Positions 1-5,990 of a stretch of DNA of 6,198 nt are shown here, piece after piece. Made by a program: the position numbers and the translations under genes. Numbering within the stretch: position 1 is the first letter of the stretch; every line of letters starts with the position of its first letter. This DNA is from Flavobacteriia bacterium (GTDB lineage: Bacteria; Bacteroidota; Bacteroidia; Flavobacteriales; Flavobacteriaceae): contig DAOUPQ010000114.1 in NCBI GenBank assembly GCA_030626085.1, forward strand, positions 1 through 6,198, in the 5' to 3' direction. Under the pieces are notes generated by a model. That model searched no databases, was not told the origin of the DNA, and saw nothing but the letters and a program-made list of their open reading frames with translations.

Positions 1-2
1 AA

Positions 3-1193
3 CTCGATGAAAAAAATATTACCGATCAAACACAAAATAAACTTCTACTACAAGGAGATTATGTTTTACCAATAGGAGAAAATCAACAATTTGAAGCAGG
101 ATTTAGGTCAAATATTAATAATCAAACAACTGATTATTCTATTTGGTTTGAAGATGAATATGGCGATTTTATCAAAAATGACGATATTTCCAATATATTT
201 AATTACGATGAAACAATTCATGCTATCTATTCACAATATGGAAATAAATTTGGTAAACTATCCGCATTGTTTGGACTGAGAATGGAAATTACGGATATTG
301 ATATTTCAATAACTGATGAGGATCTGGATGCAAAAAAGGACTATACCGACTTCTTTCCTACTGTTAATCTTTCTTATGAATTATCAGAAGATCAAAATAT
401 TACTTTAGGTTATAATCGCAGAATTCGTCGCCCACGATCAAGATTTATCAATCCATTTCCATCAAGAACAAGTAAAAACAATATTTTTCAGGGAAATCCT
501 TATTTGGATCCATCAATATCAGATGGAGTTGACCTTGGATATTTTAAACGTTGGGATAAAGTTACTTTTAATTCTTCAATATATTTTACACATGCAACCG
601 ATGTTTTTCAGTTTATAAGTGAAGACACCGGTGAAATAACCGAAGATAGCTTACCAATCATAAGAAGAACACCCATAAATTTAAGCACAAATGATAGATA
701 TGGATTTGAATTTTCTGTTAATTATACACCCATAAAAAATTGGCGATTAAATGGTAGTTTTAATTTTTATAGTTCAGAATTTGAAGGTTTTCATGAAGGA
801 ATTGATTTTGGATCAAAAAGCACAAGCTGGTTTGCCAGATTTAGCTCAAAAATAGTTTTACCAGCTGATATCGACTGGCAAACAACTATGATGTATAGAG
901 GCCCTGGAGAAAACGCACAAAGCAAAAGAGAGGGTATGTTTATGGCTAACATGGCCTTTAGCAAAGATATTTTAAAAGGTGATGGCACTATAGCATTAAA
1001 CGTAAGTGACCTTTTTAATACACGTAAACGAAAAATGGAAACACTAACTGAATCATTTTATTCAGAAAGTGAATTTCAATGGAGGCAACGTCAGATCAGA
1101 CTTTCGTTTACCTATCGTTTCAAACAAAAAAAGAAACGTGAACGCCGAAGTTATGATAATGGTGGCGGTGATGAAGAAATAATGGGAGGTTAA
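3..1193 (+). CDS. TonB-dependent receptor / outer-membrane beta-barrel protein, C-terminal part (5' partial)
   Basis: The frame is open from the first bases of the window to the TAA at 1191-1193, giving about 396 residues. The internal ATG at 267 is not the true start, because coding-quality sequence continues upstream of it. The protein resembles the beta-barrel domain of Bacteroidota TonB-dependent receptors of the OMP_b-brl_3 type. It has alternating amphipathic strands rich in Tyr, Phe and Asn, the GYNRRIRRP motif (about residue 136 of the fragment, nt 408-434) followed by an NPF turn, and GNPYLDP (nt 492-512), which matches the usual 'QGNPxLxP' family hallmark. The last strand (SFTYRF) ends in Phe, as expected for barrel insertion by BAM. 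A tail of about 23 residues follows, first Lys/Arg-rich and then Gly/Asp/Glu-rich, presumably periplasmic. The plug domain, signal peptide and any carboxypeptidase-like N-terminal domain would lie outside the window. The transported substrate cannot be inferred. No SusD-like partner is visible, which argues weakly against a glycan-uptake locus. Confidence 0.9.
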   Translation, partial: LDEKNITDQTQNKLLLQGDYVLPIGENQQFEAGFRSNINNQTTDYSIWFEDEYGDFIKNDDISNIFNYDETIHAIYSQYGNKFGKLSALFGLRMEITDIDISITDEDLDAKKDYTDFFPTVNLSYELSEDQNITLGYNRRIRRPRSRFINPFPSRTSKNNIFQGNPYLDPSISDGVDLGYFKRWDKVTFNSSIYFTHATDVFQFISEDTGEITEDSLPIIRRTPINLSTNDRYGFEFSVNYTPIKNWRLNGSFNFYSSEFEGFHEGIDFGSKSTSWFARFSSKIVLPADIDWQTTMMYRGPGENAQSKREGMFMANMAFSKDILKGDGTIALNVSDLFNTRKRKMETLTESFYSESEFQWRQRQIRLSFTYRFKQKKKRERRSYDNGGGDEEIMGG

Positions 1194-1197
1194 CCCT

Positions 1198-2055
1198 CTA
1201 ATCATTCTTCAAAATCCTTTTATACTCCTCTAAATTAGCTTTTATCTTAGCGTCTAATTCAGGTTCTTTAATATCAGTATATTGTTTTAAGGTTTCAAGG
1301 ATTATTTGAGCTACAATTAAACGTGCACTTGGTTTATCATCTGAAGGAATTACAAACCATGGAGCTTTTGGTTTTGAAGTGCGATTCAGCATATCTTCAT
1401 AACAAACCATATAGTTATCCCATAGCTCTCTTTCTTTAAGATCACTTGAAGAAAATTTCCAGTTCTTTTCTTCGAGCCTGATCCTTCTTAATAAACGATA
1501 CTTTTGTTCATCCTTGGAAATATTTAAAAAGAATTTAAAAATGATCGTCCCATTTTCAGCAATATGATCTTCAAAATTATTGATATGCTCCATACGCTTA
1601 TGAAAAAAATCATCATCAATCATATCAACATTTGTCACTGAGGGTATATTCTCCCCTAAAATATATTCAGGATGCACACGGGTAACCAAAACATTTTCAT
1701 AATGCGTACGGTTAAAAATACCAAATTTGCCCCGTGCCGGTAGCGCAATATAATGTCGCCACATAAAATCGTGGTCTTTTTCCAATTCAGTTGGTTGTTT
1801 AAAACTGTGAACATTGATGCCACGTGTATTAAAACTCTTAAAAACTTCACGTATCAAACTATCCTTTCCGGCAGTATCCATCCCCTGAAAACATATCAAA
1901 ACACTGTATTTACCATGAGCATACATGGTGTTTTGAATTTTACTGATCTTTTTTCTTACTTTTTTAAGCTGATCTTTGGCTTTGTCATGTACAACTTTTG
2001 TTGATATTTTACTTAGGTCTACTGAATCAACAACTTTATAAGGATTTGATTTCAT
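1198..2055 (-). CDS. ppk2: Polyphosphate kinase 2 family protein, class III-like (polyphosphate:nucleotide phosphotransferase)
   Basis: This 285-residue cytosolic P-loop kinase is a full-length member of the PPK2 family, which transfers phosphate between inorganic polyphosphate and nucleotides. Visible motifs are Walker A GMDTAGKD (58-65), the SFKQPTELE segment followed by HDFMWRHY (84-102), and GIFNRTHYENV (112-122), which occupies the position of the class I 'FDRSWYNR' motif. The basic lid region has RRIRLEEKNWKFS, and the C-terminal APWFVIPSDDKPSARL segment is also present. The FNRTHYE form, with Asn instead of Asp, is typical of the class III/TIGR03709-like group. Characterised members of that group phosphorylate both AMP and ADP, so nucleotide regeneration from polyP is the likely activity, although this is inferred. 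The ATG at 2053-2055 begins a normal-length N-terminus and has no Shine-Dalgarno upstream. The gene ends (TAG, 1198-1200) four bases from the convergent receptor gene. The nearest gene on the same strand is 358 bp upstream, so it probably has its own promoter. Confidence 0.93.
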   Translation of the reverse strand: MKSNPYKVVDSVDLSKISTKVVHDKAKDQLKKVRKKISKIQNTMYAHGKYSVLICFQGMDTAGKDSLIREVFKSFNTRGINVHSFKQPTELEKDHDFMWRHYIALPARGKFGIFNRTHYENVLVTRVHPEYILGENIPSVTNVDMIDDDFFHKRMEHINNFEDHIAENGTIIFKFFLNISKDEQKYRLLRRIRLEEKNWKFSSSDLKERELWDNYMVCYEDMLNRTSKPKAPWFVIPSDDKPSARLIVAQIILETLKQYTDIKEPELDAKIKANLEEYKRILKND

Positions 2056-2063
2056 ATTGATAT

Positions 2064-2127
2064 TACTTTAAACTTTCTACTTTAATTTTTCTGATTTTAA
2101 ACTTACAACTTTTCCCAATTTACTTTT
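2064..2127 (-). repeat. Degenerate 7-bp tandem repeat upstream of PPK2
   Basis: On the plus strand a C recurs every 7 bases at 2066, 2073 and 2080, and again, after a one-base phase slip, at 2102, 2109, 2116 and 2123. On the minus (coding) strand the units read GTTTAAA, GTAGAAA, GTTGTAA, GGGAAAA and similar, so each starts with G and is rich in A. The block ends about ten bases upstream of the PPK2 ATG, so it would form part of the leader or promoter-proximal region. Bases 2066-2082 are identical to 3634-3650 (CTTTAAACTTTCTACTT). The function is unknown; slippage-derived filler DNA is the null explanation. Confidence 0.65.
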
Positions 2128-2139
2128 TATTTATACATC

Positions 2140-2162
2140 CCTGTTTATAATGACAGGTTTTT
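2140..2162 (+). terminator. Weak hairpin plus T-run, possible terminator on the plus strand
   Basis: CCTGT (2140-2144) can pair with ACAGG (2153-2157) across an 8-base loop, and is followed directly by TTTTT (2158-2162). This has intrinsic-terminator geometry, but the stem is only 5 bp. It points in the plus direction, where the only possible incoming transcript is read-through from the receptor gene antisense to PPK2. On the minus strand no T-run follows the hairpin, so it would not terminate the response-regulator transcript. It may be chance. Confidence 0.2.
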
Positions 2163-2348
2163 ATTAATATCTCATTATCAATAACAGTCAAAATGGTATT
2201 AACTTTTTATTCTTTTTCTCTCAAAAATCACAAAGATAATTCGCAAAAGATTAAAAATAAATTAATATCTCACTCTGTTCTCAATCTCTTAAGAAACTTC
2301 CGACTTCTATTCATATATGCCAGAGATGTACAGGAAACCCATATCAGG

Positions 2349-2411
2349 GACGTACAACGTACAGTGAAATTCTTACTTCTCACTTCGTACTTCTCCCTTT
2401 TAACTTTACAC
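2349..2411 (-). repeat. 7-bp tandem repeat abutting the response-regulator stop codon
   Basis: On the plus strand C occurs at 2355, 2362, 2376, 2383, 2390, 2397, 2404 and 2411. Eight of nine successive positions with exact 7-base spacing are therefore C; the exception is A at 2369. On the coding strand the clearest units are GTACGAA, GTGAGAA and GTAAGAA, and further along two tandem copies of TGTACGT (plus-strand ACGTACA at 2350-2356 and 2357-2363). The array begins three bases beyond the TAG at 2414-2416, so it would lie in the 3' untranslated region of the regulator transcript. No coding potential or HTH remnant is visible here. Confidence 0.7.
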
Positions 2412-2413
2412 CC

Positions 2414-3577
2414 CTATTTACTCGCAAACATTTTTACATCATCTTCGGTAATAATATCATCACCCAAAATAAGTAATCTTTCAACTACATTTCTCAACTC
2501 TCTAATATTACCTGTCCAATTATAATTTTGTAATAATCCTATGGCTTGTTCATCAAATCTTTTGGGTGTTATTCCTTGTTCTTTTGCAATTTTATCTATA
2601 AAAAAATCGATTAAAACTGGTATGTCTTCTACCCTGTTATTTAAGGCCGGAACCTGAATAATGATCACAGCCAATCTGTGGTAAAGATCTTCTCTAAAAT
2701 TACCTTTTTCAATTTCTTTTTTTAAATCTTTATTGGTAGCTGCAACTACTCTAACATCAACCTTAATATCTTTATCACTGCCAACTCTGCTAATTTTATT
2801 TTCCTGCAAGACACGTAAAACTTTAGCTTGAGCCGAAAGACTCATATCACCAACTTCATCAAGAAAAATTGTACCACCATTTGCTGCTTCAAATTTTCCT
2901 GCTCTATCTTTATGTGCACCGGTAAAAGAACCCTTTACATGGCCAAATAACTCGCTTTCAATTAATTCTGAAGGTATAGCAGCACAGTTAACTTCAATCA
3001 TTGGTCCATCTGATCTATTGCTTTTTTTATGTAACCAATGAGCAACCAACTCTTTACCTGTTCCGTTATCACCAATGATCAAAACACGAGCCTCGGTTGG
3101 AGCAACTTTATCAATAATCGTTTTAATTTTTATGATCGACTTACTATTGCCAATCATTTCATAATTCTTACTTATTCTTTTCTTTAAACGCTTATTTTCA
3201 ACTACCAATTGCTTTTTATCTAAGGCATTTCTAACGGCATTTAACAAACGGTTTAGATCAGGTGGTTTTGAAATATAATCATAAGCACCCATACGCATAG
3301 TTTGCACTGCAGTTTCTAACTCTCCATGTCCGGAGATCATAATGAAAGGAATTTCAGGTTTGATTTTTAATGATTTTTCCAATACTTCAACACCATCCAT
3401 TTTAGGCATTTTTATATCGCACAAAACCAGATCATAATCGGTTTTTTCAATCATTCTATATCCTAATAAACCATCTTCAGCATCTTCAACCTGATATGTT
3501 TCATTATCTTCAGATATTATTTTAGATAATACCCTTCTAATTGCTGATTCATCTTCTATGATTAAAATTTTTGACAT
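2414..3577 (-). CDS. Sigma-54-dependent response regulator (REC-AAA+) without a DNA-binding domain
   Basis: This 387-residue cytosolic two-component regulator has a receiver domain at about 1-120, with acidic pocket E8/D9, phospho-acceptor D54, switch S82 and conserved K104. A helical linker (about 120-140) leads to a sigma-54 activator AAA+ domain at about 141-372. That domain carries Walker A GDNGTGKE (169-176), the sigma-54 contact loop GSFTGA (216-221, canonical GAFTGA), Walker B GGTIFLDE (234-241), arginine-finger segment FREDLYHRL (294-302) and sensor II WTGNIRELRN (354-363). All catalytic elements look intact, so it should couple ATP hydrolysis to opening of sigma-54 promoters. The protein ends about 15 residues after the AAA+ lid, leaving no room for the usual Fis-type HTH, and the DNA beyond the TAG is repeat rather than a frameshifted HTH. 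Members such as FlgR and CtcC also act without a DNA-binding domain. No kinase is adjacent. It lies 93 bp downstream of the ABC permease on the same strand, so co-transcription is possible but unproven. Confidence 0.93.
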   Translation of the reverse strand: MSKILIIEDESAIRRVLSKIISEDNETYQVEDAEDGLLGYRMIEKTDYDLVLCDIKMPKMDGVEVLEKSLKIKPEIPFIMISGHGELETAVQTMRMGAYDYISKPPDLNRLLNAVRNALDKKQLVVENKRLKKRISKNYEMIGNSKSIIKIKTIIDKVAPTEARVLIIGDNGTGKELVAHWLHKKSNRSDGPMIEVNCAAIPSELIESELFGHVKGSFTGAHKDRAGKFEAANGGTIFLDEVGDMSLSAQAKVLRVLQENKISRVGSDKDIKVDVRVVAATNKDLKKEIEKGNFREDLYHRLAVIIIQVPALNNRVEDIPVLIDFFIDKIAKEQGITPKRFDEQAIGLLQNYNWTGNIRELRNVVERLLILGDDIITEDDVKMFASK

Positions 3578-3597
3578 ATACCTTAATTAATAAATTT

Positions 3598-3670
3598 ACT
3601 TCCAATTGTACTTTTTACTTTTTCTACTTTCTCCTTTAAACTTTCTACTTAAACCTTAACCCTTCAAACG
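3598..3670 (-). repeat. 7-bp tandem repeat filling the permease-response regulator gap
   Basis: On the plus strand C recurs at 3627, 3634, 3641, 3648, 3655, 3662 and 3669, which is seven consecutive positions with exact 7-base spacing. C at 3611 and 3618 continues the period after a two-base slip. Coding-strand units include GGTTTAA, GTAGAAA (twice), GTTTAAA and GGAGAAA. The array starts immediately downstream of the permease stop codon (TAG at 3671-3673) and occupies most of the 93 bp between the two genes, leaving about 20 bp before the regulator ATG. It has the same orientation and unit type as the arrays at 2064-2127 and 2349-2411, and shares an exact 17-mer with the former. Confidence 0.75.
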
Positions 3671-4987
3671 CTAATACCTCATCCATTTATACAACTCTTT
3701 ATAATTTACTTTTTTACCATACATTAAGATCCCAACACGGTAAATTTTTGCAGCTAACCAAATTACGGCTAAAAAAGTTATGATCAACAAAAATAGTGAA
3801 AGTGCTATTTGCCACCATGGCACTCCAAATGGTATTCGCATTAACATCACTATTGGTGAAGTAAAAGGAATCATAGAGAAAACAGTAGCAACCGTACCAT
3901 GTGGATCATTAATTACTGTTGCAAAACCTACATAAACACCTATCATCAAAGGCATTATAACCGGCATCATAAATTGTTGTGTATCCGTTTCATTATCAAC
4001 AGCTGAACCTATTGCTGCATAAATTGAACTGTATAATAAATAACCTCCTAAAAAGAATAAAATAAACCAAATAAACATACTAAATAACGGTAGTTTTAAT
4101 ATTTCGTTTATCGCAAATTGCGCATCATTTGTAGCTACAGCCTCCATTTGATCAGTAGGAATTTGCGCTGTTTGAACACTTGCCATACTATCCATTCCGA
4201 AAAAATAAGAGCCGGCAACTAACATCAAAAACATTAAAACAGCCCATATAAAAAATTGTAATAATCCTGCTCCTGCTGTACCGATTACTTTCCCCATCAT
4301 CAATTGAAAAGGTTTAACCGACGAAATGATTACTTCAACAATTCTACTCGTTTTTTCCTCGATAACACTTCGCATTACCATGGCACCATAAACAATTATA
4401 AACATCATTACTATATAACCAGCACCCATTCCCAAGGCAATTTTAATACCATTGACCAATTTTGATGATTTTTCCCCGCTATAATTTGAAAGTTTAATAT
4501 CAACATTTAAATCTGATTGTTCAAGCTTTTCAAGGTCAATGTTTAATTGCAACATCTTTTTTTTCTCTAATTTGTTTTCTAAGTTATTCTCTAAAGAAGA
4601 GATCAATACCATACTTGGTGTTTCCTGAGAAAAAAATTGAATGCTTTCAGTGATTTGTTCAATGCTATCTTTTTTGGGAATAAACAATAATCCGTCATGA
4701 TTAGATTCCTGAACAATTTGTTTAGCCTCACTTATATCAACCTCAGTTAGATCAATATAATGAATGGTATTGCTATCTTTAAAATCATTTTTCGAAAAAA
4801 ACTTTGAATTATCAACATAAGCTACCACATTGATTTTTTCCATACTGCTTTTTGATAAATAGACCACTAAAGCTATCATACCTACCATTATTAACGGACT
4901 TATAAAAGTCATAATGATAAACGACCTATTTCTTACTTTAGCAAGAAATTCCCTTTTTATAATGAGTTTGAGTTTATTCATGATCAT
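3671..4987 (-). CDS. ABC-2 type transporter permease (NatB/YhaP-like)
   Basis: This 438-residue inner-membrane protein is the membrane subunit of an ABC exporter. A basic cytoplasmic N-terminus (LIIKREFLAKVRNRSF) precedes TM1 (about 23-45). An extracytoplasmic domain of about 135 residues (about 46-182) follows, Lys/Glu-rich and possibly coiled-coil near 133-160. TM2 is at about 185-207. The cytoplasmic signature EEKTSRIVEVIISSVKPF (210-227) is typical of ABC2_membrane_3 permeases and probably contacts the ATPase. Further hydrophobic segments are at about 238-263, 300-325, 340-358, 366-384 and 393-414, followed by a short basic cytoplasmic tail. The chosen ATG (4985-4987) overlaps the ATPase stop as ATGA, which indicates translational coupling; a second Met two codons later is the alternative start. 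The family includes sodium exporters (NatAB) and functionally uncharacterised pairs, so the substrate is open. Confidence 0.92.
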   Translation of the reverse strand: MIMNKLKLIIKREFLAKVRNRSFIIMTFISPLIMVGMIALVVYLSKSSMEKINVVAYVDNSKFFSKNDFKDSNTIHYIDLTEVDISEAKQIVQESNHDGLLFIPKKDSIEQITESIQFFSQETPSMVLISSLENNLENKLEKKKMLQLNIDLEKLEQSDLNVDIKLSNYSGEKSSKLVNGIKIALGMGAGYIVMMFIIVYGAMVMRSVIEEKTSRIVEVIISSVKPFQLMMGKVIGTAGAGLLQFFIWAVLMFLMLVAGSYFFGMDSMASVQTAQIPTDQMEAVATNDAQFAINEILKLPLFSMFIWFILFFLGGYLLYSSIYAAIGSAVDNETDTQQFMMPVIMPLMIGVYVGFATVINDPHGTVATVFSMIPFTSPIVMLMRIPFGVPWWQIALSLFLLIITFLAVIWLAAKIYRVGILMYGKKVNYKELYKWMRY

Positions 4988-5913
4988 GAATTTTGTTTTA
5001 CTGCCTGAATAAAAATATCATTGGCAGTTGGTATTACTTCAACATAATGATTTATCAAAGCCCTTTTATTTAAATATTTTATCAAATCTGTAGAAGTATC
5101 ACCATTAGATAAATTAATTCTCAATTTTAGATCGTCTTCAAGCGATTTAAATTCGGCTTTACTCACTGAAAATTTTTGAGATATTTCTTGCAATAATTTA
5201 TCTTTTTCATCAGTAACCAAACCTACTTCAAAAGAATTTGTTTTGAATTGTTTTTTAATATCAACCAGTTTCCCATCGAGTATTTTGTTAGATCTGTCGA
5301 TCAAAGCAATATATTCACAAAGTTCTTCTACAGATTCCATACGATGCGTAGAAAATATAATTGTTGAGCCTTTATCACGTAATCTCAAAATCTCATCTTT
5401 TATCAAATTGGCATTTATAGGGTCAAATCCACTAAAAGGTTCATCAAAAATTAAAAGTTTTGGTTCGTGTAAAACAGTAACAATAAATTGGACCTTTTGA
5501 GCCATCCCTTTTGAAAGCTCTTCAACTTTCTTATTCCACCAATCACCAATTTCAAATTTATCAAACCAATATTTCAACCTTTTTTTAGCTTCATTTTTAG
5601 ATAAGCCTTTTAGTTGGGCTAAATAAATTGATTGCTCTCCCACTTTCATTCGCTTGTACAAACCTCTTTCTTCAGGTAAATAACCAATAAAATGAACATC
5701 ATTGGGTTGTAATGCGTTTCCGTTAAAAAAAATCTTCCCTTCATCAGGCAGGGTTATTTGGTTGATAATTCTAATAAGCGTAGTCTTTCCCGCTCCATTC
5801 GGACCAAGCAATCCAAAAATACTTTGCTCCGGAACCTCTATTGAAACATTGTTTAATGCTCTGAAACTACCAAAATCTTTAACAATATTTTCAGTTACCA
5901 AAATATTATCCAT
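4984..5913 (-). CDS. ABC transporter ATP-binding protein (NatA/YhaQ-like)
   Basis: This 309-residue nucleotide-binding subunit should sit on the cytoplasmic face of the membrane and power the adjacent permease. It has Walker A GPNGAGKTT (37-45). The Q-loop region reads GYLPEERGLY (77-86), with acidic residues where many ABC proteins have Gln, as is usual in this subgroup. The signature motif is LSKGMAQK (133-140) in place of LSGGQ, Walker B is LLIFDEP (153-159), the D-loop is SGFDP (161-165) and the H-loop is STHRM (188-192). The C-terminal 90 or so residues (about 215-305) match the DUF4162-like domain found in NatA-type ATPases. Length and motif order are complete. The ATG at 5911-5913 starts the protein naturally just before the first ABC strand. 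It is the first gene of a two-gene operon, with its stop overlapping the permease start by 4 bp. A candidate -7 box lies 20 bp upstream. Confidence 0.95.
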   Translation of the reverse strand: MDNILVTENIVKDFGSFRALNNVSIEVPEQSIFGLLGPNGAGKTTLIRIINQITLPDEGKIFFNGNALQPNDVHFIGYLPEERGLYKRMKVGEQSIYLAQLKGLSKNEAKKRLKYWFDKFEIGDWWNKKVEELSKGMAQKVQFIVTVLHEPKLLIFDEPFSGFDPINANLIKDEILRLRDKGSTIIFSTHRMESVEELCEYIALIDRSNKILDGKLVDIKKQFKTNSFEVGLVTDEKDKLLQEISQKFSVSKAEFKSLEDDLKLRINLSNGDTSTDLIKYLNKRALINHYVEVIPTANDIFIQAVKQNS

Positions 5914-5932
5914 AAGTAATTATAAATTTTCC

Positions 5933-5940
5933 CAAATATA
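5933..5940 (-). promoter_or_regulatory. Candidate Bacteroidota -7 promoter box upstream of the ABC operon
   Basis: The minus strand reads TATATTTG here, an exact match to the Bacteroidota sigma-A -7 consensus TAnnTTTG, in the 77 bp gap before the ATPase ATG. It would place transcription initiation about 12-15 bases before the start codon. No convincing TTTG -33 box is visible at the expected spacing, and in AT-rich DNA the -7 motif alone can occur by chance. The gap contains no Shine-Dalgarno sequence. Confidence 0.35.
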
Positions 5941-5990
5941 AGTAAATGGAATTAATGTGAGGATAGTAAAAAATAAAGATTTAATGCAAA

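Larger units (their letters stand above)
2056..2413. other. 358 bp gene-free intergenic region with heptamer arrays
   Basis: This gap lies between the response-regulator stop and the PPK2 start, both on the minus strand. It holds no credible gene. A plus-strand open frame beginning at 2193 runs over the repeats and then antisense into the response regulator, and has no protein-like composition. What it does contain is a 7-bp-periodic block beside each end (about 2064-2127 and 2349-2411), a two-unit remnant around 2291-2307, a small hairpin followed by a T-run (2140-2162), and a GTAC-rich patch with an inverted repeat (2326-2363). The PPK2 promoter should be here, but I cannot place it with confidence. 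Confidence 0.7.

Noticed and set aside
91..279. Plus-strand 62-codon open frame inside the receptor gene region
   Set aside because: It overlaps the in-frame coding sequence of the receptor, which is open from nt 3, and has no protein-like features. It is a shadow frame.
2231..2238. Minus-strand TATCTTTG, a match to the TAnnTTTG -7 box, as PPK2 promoter
   Set aside because: There is no -33 TTTG at a plausible spacing and it would give a leader of about 170 nt. In such AT-rich DNA a single -7 match is not enough to call.
2300..2413. Frameshifted remnant of a Fis-type HTH downstream of the regulator
   Set aside because: The DNA behind the TAG is heptamer repeat in all frames and shows no HTH-like residues, so there is no evidence for a recent truncation.
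2193..2525. Plus-strand 110-codon open frame across the gap and the regulator 3' end
   Set aside because: Its composition is Leu/Ser/Thr-rich because it translates the T/C-rich repeat and the antisense of the regulator. It has no domain, and the regulator reading on the other strand is unambiguous.
3578..3595. AAGG just before the regulator ATG as a Shine-Dalgarno sequence
   Set aside because: It sits only three bases from the start codon, too close to work as one, and the neighbouring genes have none.
2349..3670. Regularly spaced repeats as a CRISPR array
   Set aside because: The repeated unit is 7 bp without unique spacers of 25-40 bp, the copies are degenerate, and no cas gene is present.
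4984..5913. LSKGM signature and missing Q-loop Gln as signs of a defective ATPase
   Set aside because: LSKGM-type signatures and a GYLPEERGLY segment are normal for NatA/YhaQ-like ATPases. Walker A, Walker B, D-loop and H-loop are all intact.
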